Assembly (NCBI GenBank): GCA_022706765.1
Contig: JAKJBX010000006.1
Location: 1 to 64,000 of the forward strand
Reading direction: 5' to 3'
Source: Bacillota bacterium
Lineage (GTDB): Bacteria; Bacillota; Clostridia; Monoglobales; Firm-18
Length of the DNA: 64,000 bases
This document shows, piece by piece, positions 35,005-43,822 of this stretch. A model generated the notes under the pieces. The model worked only from the letters and a program-made list of their open reading frames with translations, had not been told where the DNA came from and ran no database searches. The position numbers and the translations under genes were made by a program. Positions within the stretch are counted from its first letter, which is position 1, and each line of letters opens with the position of its first letter.

Positions 35005-35091
35005 ATGACCATTAACCTTTCCGGCTCACAAAATTTTACCAAAATCTTACTGCGCACTTATCGTGAGCCGGATAAGGCGTTTAATGGTCAT
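35005..35091. repeat. 87-bp inverted-repeat element at accA 5' end, copy 1
   Basis: Arms of about 25-29 bp (ATGACCATTAA..CCTTTCCGGCTCAC and GTGAGCCGGATAAGG...TTAATGGTCAT) around an AT-rich centre. A second copy lies at 39432-39518 before fabF. On the transcribed strand the end ATGGTCAT supplies an in-frame ATG just ahead of the native start. Confidence 0.75.
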
Positions 35092-35155
35092 GCGCCAAAA
35101 TGCGAGCGGCGTATGCCACCTTCCTATAGCGTTTCGTGTGCATCCGCCGGGGCAG

Positions 35156-35197
35156 AAGTTTGAAACTTGTTTCAAGCCTGAAACTTGTTTCAAACTT
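35156..35197 (-). repeat. Long palindrome overlapping the accD stop codon
   Basis: AAGTTTGAAAC-tt-GTTTCA pairs with TGAAAC-tt-GTTTCAAACTT around a 4-nt loop. The accD TGA (35190-35192) lies inside an arm. Confidence 0.75.
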
Positions 35198-35963
35198 TTT
35201 CCTCCGTATGCATCTTCAAAAGCGTTGAAAGGGTTTCTTTCAGCGCGCTCCGTTTGCAGATTAAATCAACAAACCCGTGCGCAAGCAAAAACTCCGAGCT
35301 TTGGAAGTTCTCGGGCAGCTTTTGGCTGATGGTACCCTCAATGACCCTGCGCCCCGCAAAACCGACCAGCGTATTCGGCTCGGCGATGATGATGTCGCCC
35401 AGCATCGCAAAGCTCGCCGTGACCCCGCCGGTCGTCGGGTCGGTCAGCACGCTGATGTATAAAAGTCCGGCGTCCGAGTGCCGCCCTGCCGCCGCACTGA
35501 CCTTTGCCATCTGCATCAGCGAAAATATCCCCTCGTGCATCCTTGCGCCGCCGGAGGCGCAGAAAACAACCATAGGCAGCATATTTGCCGCCGCATATTC
35601 AAACAGGCGTGACAGACGCTCTCCCACCACGCTGCCCATTGAACCCATCAAAAATGTGCTGTCCATGACGGCGATGCAGGTCTTTATACCGCAAACCTCA
35701 CCCTCCCCCGCTGTCACTGCCTCCGAAAAGCCTGTCTTTTCTTGCAGGTCGGCGAGCTTTTCGTCATAGCCTTCAAAATCCAAAGGGTTTAGCGGTCTGA
35801 CGCTATCGAACATCGGGGTGAAAGTGCCTTCGTCACAAATCAGCGCAATCCTTTGTGTGCTGGTAATGCGCCCACTTTCCGCATGCAACGGAGTCTGCGG
35901 CTTTTCGGCGGGCTTTACCTGTATGGTCGCATAGCGTGTTTTTTTAAACATCTTGTCAAGCAT
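35190..35963 (-). CDS. accD: Acetyl-CoA carboxylase carboxyltransferase beta subunit lacking the zinc ribbon
   Basis: A 257-residue beta subunit. The carboxyltransferase core is complete ([51 protein letters not shown]). However, the N-terminal four-Cys zinc ribbon usual in AccD, which binds DNA/mRNA and caps the active site, is missing. Residues 1-40 ([18 protein letters not shown], then about 15 linker residues) pass straight to [11 protein letters not shown] with no CxxC. The ends of the ribbon are otherwise aligned, so this looks like an internal deletion rather than a wrong start. AGGGGT precedes the ATG. It lies 15 bp after accC. Confidence 0.9.
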   Translation of the reverse strand: MLDKMFKKTRYATIQVKPAEKPQTPLHAESGRITSTQRIALICDEGTFTPMFDSVRPLNPLDFEGYDEKLADLQEKTGFSEAVTAGEGEVCGIKTCIAVMDSTFLMGSMGSVVGERLSRLFEYAAANMLPMVVFCASGGARMHEGIFSLMQMAKVSAAAGRHSDAGLLYISVLTDPTTGGVTASFAMLGDIIIAEPNTLVGFAGRRVIEGTISQKLPENFQSSEFLLAHGFVDLICKRSALKETLSTLLKMHTEEKV

Positions 35964-35978
35964 AGCATTACCCCTAAC

Positions 35979-37322
35979 TTATTGTTTGAGCAGCTCGGCG
36001 CAAAAATCTGTACCGTATTCGCCTTTGACGAATGTTTCGCTGTTCAGTACGGCGATTTGAAAGTCGATGTTGGTGCTGATGCCATAGAACAGGTATTCGG
36101 AAATCGCACGCTTCATGCGGATGATGCAGTCGTCCCTGGTCTCGCCCGTCACGATCAGCTTGGCGATCATGCTGTCGTAAAACGGCGGCACCGTATAGCC
36201 CTGATATACGCCGCTGTCGACACGCACACCGATACCGCCGGGCTGGTGCATTTCGATAATCGTTCCCGGTGCGGGCGCAAAGTCCTTTGCGGCGTCCTCG
36301 GCATTGATGCGGCATTCCATGGCATGACCATTGATTTTAACGTCGCTTTGGGTAAAGGCAAGCGCTTCACCTGCGGCGATTTTGATTTGCTGGCGCACAA
36401 GGTCCATGCCGACAATGGCTTCCGTAACGGGGTGCTCGACCTGTATGCGGGTGTTCATCTCGCAAAAATAAAAGTTCCGGTCGCTGTCGACCAAAAACTC
36501 GATTGTGCCGGCGTTCACATAGCCGCACATCTTGGCGATACGCACCGCACAGCCGCCCATTTCGCCGCGTGTTTTCCCGTCGATGTAAGACGAGGGCGCT
36601 TCCTCCAAAAGCTTTTGGTGCCGCCTTTGGACGGTGCAGTCCCGGTCAAACAGGTGCACAGTGTTACCGTGTGCGTCGGCAAGGATCTGCACCTCGATGT
36701 GGCGTGGATTTAAGATGCACTTTTCGATATAAAGACGTCCGTCGCCGAAGCAGGCGATCGCCTCGGATTTTGCGGCTTCAAACAGTGAGGCGAGCTGATC
36801 CATGCTGTCCGCCTTGCGGATGCCCCTGCCGCCACCGCCTGCCGCCGCCTTGATCATCAGCGGAAAACCGATGTCCAAAGCAATTTTTTCCGCCTCATCC
36901 AGCGAGGTCACCTCGCCGACCGAGCCGGGTGTCACTGGTACTCCCGCCTTATCTGCGGTGATGCGCGCCTCGATTTTGTCTCCCATTTTGCGCATGGCTT
37001 CAAATCCCGGACCGATAAACACCAGCCCAAGCTCTCCGCATTTTTTTACAAACTCGGCATTCTCGCTTAGGAAACCGAAGCCCGGGTGAATCGCCTGCGC
37101 ACCGGTGGCGAGCGCCGCCGACAGGATCCTGTCGATATTAAGATAGCTGTCCGTTGCGTGCGCCTTGCCGATGCAGACCGCCTCGTCGGCGATCTGGACA
37201 TGGAGGGCGGAACGGTCCGCCTCAGAATACACCGCCACGCTGATGATGCCCATGTCACGGCAGGTTCTGATGATGCGTACGGCAATTTCGCCGCGGTTTG
37301 CAATCAGTATTTTGTCAAACAT
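35979..37322 (-). CDS. accC: Biotin carboxylase subunit of acetyl-CoA carboxylase
   Basis: A 447-residue ATP-grasp enzyme that carboxylates the biotin on AccB using ATP and bicarbonate. Motifs: start MFDKILIANRGEIAVRIIRT, the glycine-rich ATP loop KAAAGGGGRGIR (about 160), HIEVQILADAHGNTVHLFDRDC, and the catalytic EMNTRIQVEHPVTEAIVGMD. Length is normal. GGAGG lies 6 nt before the ATG, and 11 bp separate it from fabZ. Confidence 0.96.
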   Translation of the reverse strand: MFDKILIANRGEIAVRIIRTCRDMGIISVAVYSEADRSALHVQIADEAVCIGKAHATDSYLNIDRILSAALATGAQAIHPGFGFLSENAEFVKKCGELGLVFIGPGFEAMRKMGDKIEARITADKAGVPVTPGSVGEVTSLDEAEKIALDIGFPLMIKAAAGGGGRGIRKADSMDQLASLFEAAKSEAIACFGDGRLYIEKCILNPRHIEVQILADAHGNTVHLFDRDCTVQRRHQKLLEEAPSSYIDGKTRGEMGGCAVRIAKMCGYVNAGTIEFLVDSDRNFYFCEMNTRIQVEHPVTEAIVGMDLVRQQIKIAAGEALAFTQSDVKINGHAMECRINAEDAAKDFAPAPGTIIEMHQPGGIGVRVDSGVYQGYTVPPFYDSMIAKLIVTGETRDDCIIRMKRAISEYLFYGISTNIDFQIAVLNSETFVKGEYGTDFCAELLKQ

Positions 37323-37333
37323 ATTAACCTCCG

Positions 37334-37756
37334 TCAGCCCACGGCAAAGGTCAGGGTAGCGTTGGCGACCATCCTGCCGTCCACATACGCCACGCCCTCG
37401 CCGACCCCGATGGGTCCCTTGCGCTTGGTGATTTTCACTTCGAGCACCAGCTTGTCATGCGGGAGCACCTTTTCCCTGAAACGCACATCGTCAATCTTGG
37501 CAAAATAGCCGGTCTTGCCCCTGTATTCGTCCAGCATGAGTATGCTGACCGCGCCCGTCTGCGCCATTGCCTCAACAATCATTACGCCGGGCATCACGGG
37601 GTTGCCGGGGAAGTGCCCCTGAAAAAAGAACTCCTCACCCGTCAGCGTCACCTCACCCCTGGCGTATTCGCCCGCCGAAATATCGGTGATGGCGTCAATG
37701 AGCAGCATGGGCTTTCTATGCGGTATGATGGCTTCTATCTGTTCACGGTTTAACAT
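37334..37756 (-). CDS. fabZ: 3-hydroxyacyl-ACP dehydratase FabZ
   Basis: A 140-residue hot-dog dehydratase that removes water from 3-hydroxyacyl-ACP in elongation. The catalytic His and Glu lie in FFQGHFPGNPVMPGVMIVEAMAQ; the N-terminal IEAIIPHRKPMLLID is typical. Between accB (10 bp) and accC (11 bp), so co-transcribed. Confidence 0.95.
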   Translation of the reverse strand: MLNREQIEAIIPHRKPMLLIDAITDISAGEYARGEVTLTGEEFFFQGHFPGNPVMPGVMIVEAMAQTGAVSILMLDEYRGKTGYFAKIDDVRFREKVLPHDKLVLEVKITKRKGPIGVGEGVAYVDGRMVANATLTFAVG

Positions 37757-37766
37757 CCCTTATCCC

Positions 37767-38195
37767 TCACTCAATAATCATCAGCGGCTGACCGAACTCC
37801 GCGACGTCGCCGTTTCCGATTAAGATTTCCCTGACCGTTCCGCTCCTATCGGATGCGATTTCATTCATCAGCTTCATCGCTTCAATGATACAGACGGTGT
37901 CGCCTGTGTTTACCGTGTCGCCCACCTCGACAAAGGGTTTTGCGTCGGGTGACGAAGCCCTGTAAAACGTACCGACCATCGGCGACGGAACAGCGTTCTT
38001 TGACTTATCCGGCTGCGATGGCTCGGTCTGCGCCACCTGCGGTGGAACCTGTGCAGCCTGCCGGGGTGCAGGGGCGGTGGCTTTTTCAACGGTGATTTCG
38101 GTGTCCTCGAATGCGATGCAAACCTTTGTCACACTGCTTTTTTCCAGCTTGTCGATTAGCTCAAAAGACAGCCTTTTGATTTCGAGGTAGTTCAT
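37767..38195 (-). CDS. accB: Biotin carboxyl carrier protein
   Basis: A 142-residue BCCP. A variable N-terminal part and a Pro/Ala/Gln-rich linker (about 38-65) lead to the biotinyl domain with the acceptor lysine in [11 protein letters not shown] (about 107). It carries carboxybiotin between AccC and AccAD. Its ATG overlaps the fabF stop (ATGA). Confidence 0.95.
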   Translation of the reverse strand: MNYLEIKRLSFELIDKLEKSSVTKVCIAFEDTEITVEKATAPAPRQAAQVPPQVAQTEPSQPDKSKNAVPSPMVGTFYRASSPDAKPFVEVGDTVNTGDTVCIIEAMKLMNEIASDRSGTVREILIGNGDVAEFGQPLMIIE

Positions 38196-39427
38196 CCCTC
38201 GTACCTCCTGATTGCCAAAGTGGCGTTATGCCCGCCGAAACCAAGCGAGTTGCTCAGTGCGACACGGACATCCTTTTGCTTGGCGGTGTTGACGGTATAG
38301 TCGAGGTCGAGTTCCTCGTCCGGCTCGACATAGTTGATGGTTGGCGGAACGATACCTTTGGTGATGGCAAAGATGACGGCGATCGCTTCGACCGCACCTG
38401 CCGCTCCCAGCAGATGCCCCGTCATCGACTTGGTGGAGGAGATGCTGGTTTTGTATGCCGCATCGCCCAGCGCCGATTTGATGGCGATGGTTTCATATTT
38501 GTCGTTAAGCGGCGTGCCCGTGCCGTGCGCGTTGATGTAGTCCACCTCGTCCGGCGAGATGCCGCCCTCCGCCATGGCGTTCTTCATCGCCTGTGCGGCG
38601 CTGACGCCGTCCGGATCGGGGCTGGTGATGTGATAGGCGTCGCCCGTTGCGCCGTAACCGACGATCTCGGCATAGATTTTTGCGCCCCTTGCCTTTGCGC
38701 TCTGTTCGCTTTCGAGCACTAAAACGCCTGCGCCCTCGCCCATGATAAAGCCGTCCCTGCGCTTGTCAAACGGCAGGCTTGCGGCATTGGGGTCTTCCGA
38801 GGTGGACAGCGCCGTCATATTCGCAAAGCCCGCCGTGGCAAACGCTGTGATGGACGCCTCAGAGCCGCCGGCAAGCACCACATCCTGATAGCCGTGCTTG
38901 ATTTGGCGAAATGCTTCGCCGATGGCGTGAGCGCTGGTGGCGCATGCCGTCACAAGCCCGTAGTTAACGCCCTTAAAGCCGTATTTGATCGAAATCATCC
39001 CCGAGCCCATATTGCTGATCATCATGGGGATAAAGAGCGGCGAAACCCTGTTTGCGCCCTTTTCAAGAAACTTTGTCAGCTCGGTCTCATAGGTGCTCAT
39101 GCCGCCGATGCCGCTGCCGACGATGACGCCGCAGCGGTAGGGGTCAAAATTTTCAAGGTTGATGCCGCTGTCCGCAATAGCGTCGCCTGCCGCCGCAACG
39201 GCAAACTGGCAGTAGCGGTCCATGCGCTTTGCTTCTTTTTTCTCAAAATAATCGTCAGGGTTAAAGCCCTTGACCTCCGCCGCAAGCTTTGCTTTGCTCT
39301 CGGCGGTGTCAAACAGCGTGATGTTTGAAATACCGTTCCTGCCGCTCGCTATGCTGTCAAAGAATTCATCCGCCGTGTTCCCGATCGGGGATATGATTCC
39401 CAGCCCCGTAACCACAACTCTGTTCAT
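38192..39427 (-). CDS. fabF: Beta-ketoacyl-ACP synthase II
   Basis: A 411-residue condensing enzyme that extends acyl-ACP with malonyl-ACP. The Cys-His-His triad is visible: [14 protein letters not shown] (Cys about 160), [14 protein letters not shown] and [29 protein letters not shown] is the classical start, hence 39427. As in accA, an upstream in-frame ATG (39439) comes from the inserted inverted repeat, and the AAAGG site is badly spaced for either. Fourth gene of the fab operon. Confidence 0.95.
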   Translation of the reverse strand: MNRVVVTGLGIISPIGNTADEFFDSIASGRNGISNITLFDTAESKAKLAAEVKGFNPDDYFEKKEAKRMDRYCQFAVAAAGDAIADSGINLENFDPYRCGVIVGSGIGGMSTYETELTKFLEKGANRVSPLFIPMMISNMGSGMISIKYGFKGVNYGLVTACATSAHAIGEAFRQIKHGYQDVVLAGGSEASITAFATAGFANMTALSTSEDPNAASLPFDKRRDGFIMGEGAGVLVLESEQSAKARGAKIYAEIVGYGATGDAYHITSPDPDGVSAAQAMKNAMAEGGISPDEVDYINAHGTGTPLNDKYETIAIKSALGDAAYKTSISSTKSMTGHLLGAAGAVEAIAVIFAITKGIVPPTINYVEPDEELDLDYTVNTAKQKDVRVALSNSLGFGGHNATLAIRRYEG

Positions 39428-39431
39428 AATA

Positions 39432-39518
39432 ATGACCATTAGCCTTTCCGGCTCACAAAATTTTACAAAATTTTGACCAAGCGCTTATCGTGAGCCGGAT
39501 AAGGCGTTAAAATGGTCA
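39432..39518. repeat. 87-bp inverted-repeat element at fabF 5' end, copy 2
   Basis: Same arms and size as the element at 35005-35091 (ATGACCATTAG.CCTTTCCGGCTCAC with GTGAGCCGGATAAGGCG..). Homology continues to the right through GCGCCAAAATGC and a TTTGAAAC palindrome, so the two intergenic regions share about 150 bp. Confidence 0.75.
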
Positions 39519-39554
39519 CTGCGCCAAAATGCTTATGTATTTTGTGTGCAATCC

Positions 39555-39592
39555 GGTTTATCACTTTGAAACAAGTTTCAAAGTGATAAACC
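39555..39592 (-). repeat. Perfect 18-bp-arm palindrome overlapping the fabG stop codon
   Basis: GGTTTATCACTTTGAAAC (39555-39572), 2-nt centre, GTTTCAAAGTGATAAACC (39575-39592). The fabG TGA (39578-39580) and its last codons form the right arm. No T run, so processing or mRNA stabilisation is more likely than termination. Confidence 0.85.
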
Positions 39593-40306
39593 TCCCGAAA
39601 CCTCTATTGTCTGTCCCGTGATATATGCCGCGTCTTCCGATGCCAAAAATGAAACGACCTTTGCGATCTCATCCGGCTGCCCGAAACGCTTCAAGACAAT
39701 GCGTGCGAGCGCGTCGGTTTTGATATTTTCGGACAGCTCGCCGGTCATATCCGTTTCGATGAACCCCGGAGCGACAGCGTTGACTGTGATGCTGCGCGCG
39801 CCGACCTCCTTGGAAAGCGCCTTGGTAAAGCCGATGACGCCCGCTTTCATGGCGGCGTAGTTCGTCTGTCCGGCGTTGCCGTAAAGCCCCGCAACCGATG
39901 AAATGTTGATGATCCTGCCGCCGCGCTTTTTCATCATGCCCGGGATAACCAGCTTTGACAGGGTGAACACGCTCTTTAAATTAGCGTTATACACCTCGTC
40001 AAACTGCTGATCGCTCATACGCATCAACAGCGTATCCCGTGTGATGCCGGCGTTATTGACCAAAACGTCGATGCCGCCGAGCTGCTCCTCGACGGTCTTG
40101 ACCATTTCGGCGCAGGCTGCGCCGTCGGTCACGTCGCATTGCACGGCGAGCGCTTTCACGCCATAAGCTGCGCAGGTGCTTGCGACCTCTTCCGCCATTG
40201 CGGCGCTGCTGGCATAGTTGATCGCGACGTCAAAGCCGTCCTTCGCAAGCTGCAAGGCGATGGCTTTGCCGATGCCCCGGGATGCGCCCGTTACCAGTGC
40301 GGTCAT
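39578..40306 (-). CDS. fabG: 3-oxoacyl-ACP reductase FabG
   Basis: A 242-residue short-chain dehydrogenase that reduces 3-oxoacyl-ACP with NADPH. Cofactor motif TGASRGIGKAIA, NNAGITRD, and the Ser-Tyr-Lys catalytic set in INISSVAGLYGNAGQTNYAAMKAG. ATGA overlap with fabK; GGAGGTG just upstream. Confidence 0.95.
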   Translation of the reverse strand: MTALVTGASRGIGKAIALQLAKDGFDVAINYASSAAMAEEVASTCAAYGVKALAVQCDVTDGAACAEMVKTVEEQLGGIDVLVNNAGITRDTLLMRMSDQQFDEVYNANLKSVFTLSKLVIPGMMKKRGGRIINISSVAGLYGNAGQTNYAAMKAGVIGFTKALSKEVGARSITVNAVAPGFIETDMTGELSENIKTDALARIVLKRFGQPDEIAKVVSFLASEDAAYITGQTIEVSGGLSL

Positions 40307-41253
40307 AGCGCACCTCCAAACCTGGCGACCCTGTCCTTCATAATATGTATGGCGTCGCGCACCATATCTTCGATAATATTCTTACACGGCTTGATCTCGC
40401 TGACAAGCCCTGCAATCTGTCCCGCCATAAACGAGCCGGTCTTAAAATCCCCTTCCAGCACCGCGCGGCTGAGCGAACCCAGCGTGAGCGTCTCCAACTC
40501 CTCCAAGGTCGCGCCGTCCTTTTCGAGCGCCTGAAATTCCTTGACCAGCGGGGATTTGAGCGAACGCACAGGATGTCCCGTGCTTCTGCCCGTGACGACA
40601 GTAGAAATGTCTGAGGCTCTCAGCACCAGGTCTTTATACGCCTGATGCACAGAACACTCGGTTGCCGCCAAAAAGCAGGTGCCGCACTGGACGCCGTCCG
40701 CACCCAGCATAAACGCCGCAGCCATGCCCTCGCCGCTTGCAATGCCGCCCGCAGCCACCACGGGGATCGAAACCGCCTTGGCGATTTGCGACACCAGCGT
40801 CATTGTCGTCAGCTCACCGATGTGCCCGCCCGCCTCGCAGCCTTCGCCGACCACCGCGTCCGCGCCGATTTTTTCCATCTTCACCGCCTGCGCGACAGAA
40901 GCGACGACAGGAATGACCGTGACGCCGTGCTGCTTCCAGCGCTCCATATACTTTTGCGGACTGCCCGCACCCGTCGTGACGAACCTGATGTCCTCTTCAA
41001 TGACCAAATCCGCCAAATCCTGCGCGAACGGGGACATCAGCATGATGTTTATCCCAAAGGGCTTATCCGTCATTTTCTTGGCGACAAGGACCTTTTCCCT
41101 GATGACGTCCTTGGGTGCGCCGCCGCCGGCGATCAGCCCCAGCCCTCCTGCATTGGATACGGCGGAAGCGAGATGCTCGTCCGAAACCCACGCCATGCCG
41201 CCCTGTATGACAGGATATTGAATACCTAATAATTTTGTCAGCCTTGTTTCCAT
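40303..41253 (-). CDS. fabK: FMN-dependent enoyl-ACP reductase II
   Basis: A 316-residue flavin TIM barrel of the FabK/nitronate-monooxygenase superfamily, performing the last reduction of each elongation cycle. Features: IQYPVIQGGMAWVSDEHLASAVSNAGGLGLI, GAGSPQKYMERW, GCEAGGHIGE with the catalytic His, and VVAAGGIASGEGMAAAFMLGADGVQCGT binding FMN. The setting between fabH and fabG decides for FabK over nitronate monooxygenase. Confidence 0.93.
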   Translation of the reverse strand: METRLTKLLGIQYPVIQGGMAWVSDEHLASAVSNAGGLGLIAGGGAPKDVIREKVLVAKKMTDKPFGINIMLMSPFAQDLADLVIEEDIRFVTTGAGSPQKYMERWKQHGVTVIPVVASVAQAVKMEKIGADAVVGEGCEAGGHIGELTTMTLVSQIAKAVSIPVVAAGGIASGEGMAAAFMLGADGVQCGTCFLAATECSVHQAYKDLVLRASDISTVVTGRSTGHPVRSLKSPLVKEFQALEKDGATLEELETLTLGSLSRAVLEGDFKTGSFMAGQIAGLVSEIKPCKNIIEDMVRDAIHIMKDRVARFGGAL

Positions 41254-41276
41254 ATCTTCACCCTCTTATATGTATT

Positions 41277-42224
41277 CTACCAGGTCAGCAATACGCCGCC
41301 GTAGGTCAGACCCGCGCCGAAGCCGACAAGGATGACCTTATCGCCCTTTTTAAGCATGCCGCTGCGGTTCATTTCATCTAAACAAATCGGGATGCTTGCG
41401 CTTGACGTGTTGCCGTATTTGTCGAGGTTCATAAATATCCTGTCCTCCGACAGACCAAGCTTGTTTGACACCGCGGAGATAATTCGTTTATTTGCCTGAT
41501 GCTGTACGATGTAGGCAATGTCGCCGACCGTCAGGCTGTTGCGTTCTAAAAGCAGGTTCACTATTTTAATGTTGACGCTGACGGCAAATTTATAGACCTC
41601 CTTGCCGTTCATCCTGACGCGCGCTGCGCCATCGCCGAACATATCCGCAGCGAGGACTTCGCCGTCCCTGCCGGTGGCTGCTAGAAAACTATCGGTCATA
41701 CCGGGTTCATCGCCCCCGGACACCACAACGGCGCCTGCGCCGTCGCCGAAAAGCACGCAGGTGTTGCGGTCGGTATAGTCGGTGATGCGTGAGAGCGCCT
41801 CCGACGCGACGATCAGTATACGCTTTGCCTTGCCTGTTTTGATGTAACAGTCGGCAACGTCGAGCGCATAGCAAAACCCGCTGCACGCAGCGTTGACGTC
41901 AAAGCAAAAGGCGTTGTCCGCCCCGATTTCCTTTTGTACAAGGCAGGAAAGCGAGGGGGTAAAATAGTCGGGCGTAATGGTCGTTGCAATAATCAGATCT
42001 ATATCCTGCGGCGAAACCTGCGCATCTTCAAGCGCTTTTAACGCAGCCGATGTCGCCATTTCATACGTCGCCGTCTCCTTGGCGAGCCGCCGTTCTTTGA
42101 TGCCCGTCCTGTCAGTAATCCACTCATCCGAGGTATCCACCATATGTTCAAGCGCGTCATTGGTCAGTACATAAGGGGGCAGAAAGCTGCCGGTTCCTTT
42201 AATTTGTAAATAAATTGTCGTCAC
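41277..42224 (-). CDS. fabH: 3-oxoacyl-ACP synthase III
   Basis: A 315-residue initiating condensing enzyme joining acyl-CoA to malonyl-ACP. Cys in DVNAACSGFCYALD, His in VQHQANKRII and Asn in KYGNTSSASIPI. The reported start is the GTG at 42224, but it directly follows the AGAGGGG ribosome-binding site. The ATT codon at 42215 sits about 8 nt after that site and would align the protein (ATT-Y-L-Q-I-K-G-T-G) exactly with the usual FabH N-terminus. First gene of the operon. Confidence 0.92.
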   Translation of the reverse strand: MTTIYLQIKGTGSFLPPYVLTNDALEHMVDTSDEWITDRTGIKERRLAKETATYEMATSAALKALEDAQVSPQDIDLIIATTITPDYFTPSLSCLVQKEIGADNAFCFDVNAACSGFCYALDVADCYIKTGKAKRILIVASEALSRITDYTDRNTCVLFGDGAGAVVVSGGDEPGMTDSFLAATGRDGEVLAADMFGDGAARVRMNGKEVYKFAVSVNIKIVNLLLERNSLTVGDIAYIVQHQANKRIISAVSNKLGLSEDRIFMNLDKYGNTSSASIPICLDEMNRSGMLKKGDKVILVGFGAGLTYGGVLLTW

Positions 42225-42251
42225 CCCTCTTGAAAATTTATTAAAACATGG

Positions 42252-42290
42252 TATAATTAGAATATCTAACTATTTAACTTCCTAATTATA
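42252..42290. promoter_or_regulatory. Divergent fabH/fabD control region
   Basis: TATAAT on the plus strand (42252-42257) overlaps a perfect palindrome TTAGA-ATA-TCTAA (42257-42269). A minus-strand TATAAT lies at 42285-42290. The MarR-family regulator encoded at 43302 is the natural candidate to bind here (FabT-like control); this is inference. Confidence 0.45.
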
Positions 42291-42387
42291 TTACTATTTT
42301 AAACAGTTGTCAAGTATGAATCATGGCTTAAATCAGTCAGTTTTCGACAAGTATTTCCATCATATTTTGAAAGGGATGACGCGTGAA

Positions 42388-43302
42388 ATGGGCAAGAGAT
42401 GTTTTTTGTTTGAGGGACAGGGAGCGCAGGTTCAGGGAATGGGGCAAGAAATATACGGCGCCTTTAAAACCGCAAGGGACGTGTTTGATTTGGGCAGCGA
42501 GGCGACGGGTGTCAGCCTGCAAAAGCTTTGTTTCGACACCCCGTCGGAGGAGCTTAGTCAGACAAAAAACGCACAGCTTGCGATTTTCACTGTTTCGATG
42601 TCAATTCTCAGCGTGCTTGCCGAAAATTGCATTGCGCCTGATATTGCCGCAGGGTTTTCCCTCGGCGAGTGCAGTGCGCTTTGTGCGGCGGGCGCCTATA
42701 CGCTTGAAGAGGGTTTTCAAATCGTCCAGATGCGCGGACAGCTGATGCAGGCGTGCGCCGAGGCAAATCATGGCGCAATGTATGCGGTGATCGGGCTGGA
42801 TGATGCGGCAGTTGAGAATATCTGCAAAGACGCCGGGGGATATGTGATTGCCGCGAACTACAACTGCCCGTCCCAGCTGGTGATTGCGGGGGACGAGGCG
42901 AGCGCGGAGAAGGCGGCGCAAAAATGCTTAGAAAGCGGTGCGGCAAAGGCGGTGCGGCTTGCGGTAAGCGGTGCGTTCCACACGGCGCATATGGCTGCTG
43001 CCGCGGAGGAATTCAAGACCTTTTTAAAGGGCTTTGATTTCAAAGCGCCGTCCGTGAAGGTGTTCTCAAACGCAAGCGGAAAAGAACAGACCGATTTTTC
43101 CGACCTGCCCGAATACCTGTCGAAGCACATTGTCAGCCCCGTCCGCTGGAAAGACGGAATTTCCGCCATCGCTGCGGAGGGGGACGTGACTTTTTATGAG
43201 ATCGGCTGCGGCAAGACCCTGACCGGGTTTAACCGGAAGATAGACCGTGCCCTGACGACCATCAGCCTGTCGTCGGCTAAAAGCATAACGGAGGTGGTAT
43301 AG
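42388..43302 (+). CDS. fabD: Malonyl-CoA:ACP transacylase
   Basis: A 304-residue acyltransferase that loads malonate on ACP. FLFEGQGAQVQGMG is the N-terminal motif, and the nucleophile elbow reads AGFSLGECSALCAAG (Phe replaces the usual His of GHSLGE). The second catalytic His is in SGAFHTAHM. The start is set at 42388, where the conserved domain begins; GAAAGGG is 12 nt upstream and a nearer ATG (42376) touches that site. It is divergent from the rest of the fab operon. Confidence 0.92.
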   Translation: MGKRCFLFEGQGAQVQGMGQEIYGAFKTARDVFDLGSEATGVSLQKLCFDTPSEELSQTKNAQLAIFTVSMSILSVLAENCIAPDIAAGFSLGECSALCAAGAYTLEEGFQIVQMRGQLMQACAEANHGAMYAVIGLDDAAVENICKDAGGYVIAANYNCPSQLVIAGDEASAEKAAQKCLESGAAKAVRLAVSGAFHTAHMAAAAEEFKTFLKGFDFKAPSVKVFSNASGKEQTDFSDLPEYLSKHIVSPVRWKDGISAIAAEGDVTFYEIGCGKTLTGFNRKIDRALTTISLSSAKSITEVV

Positions 43303-43757
43303 TGACGGAATTCAAAGAAAATATCAATTATTTTCTTGTGGAAATTTTCAACAATATTTTGGCTTTTGAGCAAAGATGCTTAAACCGGTTCGGCGGAAAC
43401 TTCACGATCAACGACGTCCACATCATCGAGCAGATCGGGCTTGACGGCAAGCGCAAAATGACCGACATCGCCGAGGCGATGGGCGTCCGTTTGGCGTCAA
43501 TGACCAGTGCGGCGGACCGGCTTGAACGCAAGGGCTGTATCGTCCGTGAACGCTCGGCTGTCGACCGCAGGATCGTGTTGATGTCGCTTACCCAATACGG
43601 CAGGGTGACCTTTAAGCTGCACAAGCGTTTTCATGACCGCATGGCAAACAAGGTGATCGAAGCGTTTACCGACGAGGAGCTGCGTGTCCTGTCGCCGGCG
43701 CTTGCCAGCCTGAACGAGTTTTTCAAAAAGGCCGACCCGAGCATGATTTCCGTTTGA
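43302..43757 (+). CDS. MarR-family regulator (FabT-like)
   Basis: A 151-residue winged-helix dimer of the MarR family. The HTH and wing are in KRKMTDIAEAMGVRLASMTSAADRLERKGCIVRERSAVDRRIVLMSLTQ (about residues 45-95), with dimerising helices at each end. The GTG start overlaps the fabD stop and has GGAGG 8 nt upstream. Location with fab genes suggests control of fatty-acid synthesis as with FabT in Firmicutes; the operator may be the TTAGAATATCTAA palindrome. Confidence 0.85.
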   Translation: MTEFKENINYFLVEIFNNILAFEQRCLNRFGGNFTINDVHIIEQIGLDGKRKMTDIAEAMGVRLASMTSAADRLERKGCIVRERSAVDRRIVLMSLTQYGRVTFKLHKRFHDRMANKVIEAFTDEELRVLSPALASLNEFFKKADPSMISV

Positions 43758-43779
43758 AAAAGCGTCTTACGACGCTTTT
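43758..43779 (+). terminator. Terminator of fabD-marR
   Basis: AAAAGCGTC-TTAC-GACGCTTTT, adjoining the stop codon. Confidence 0.75.
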
Positions 43780-43822
43780 CGGTGCGCTGACATGACCCTT
43801 TGCCAAGGAATCAATTAAATGT

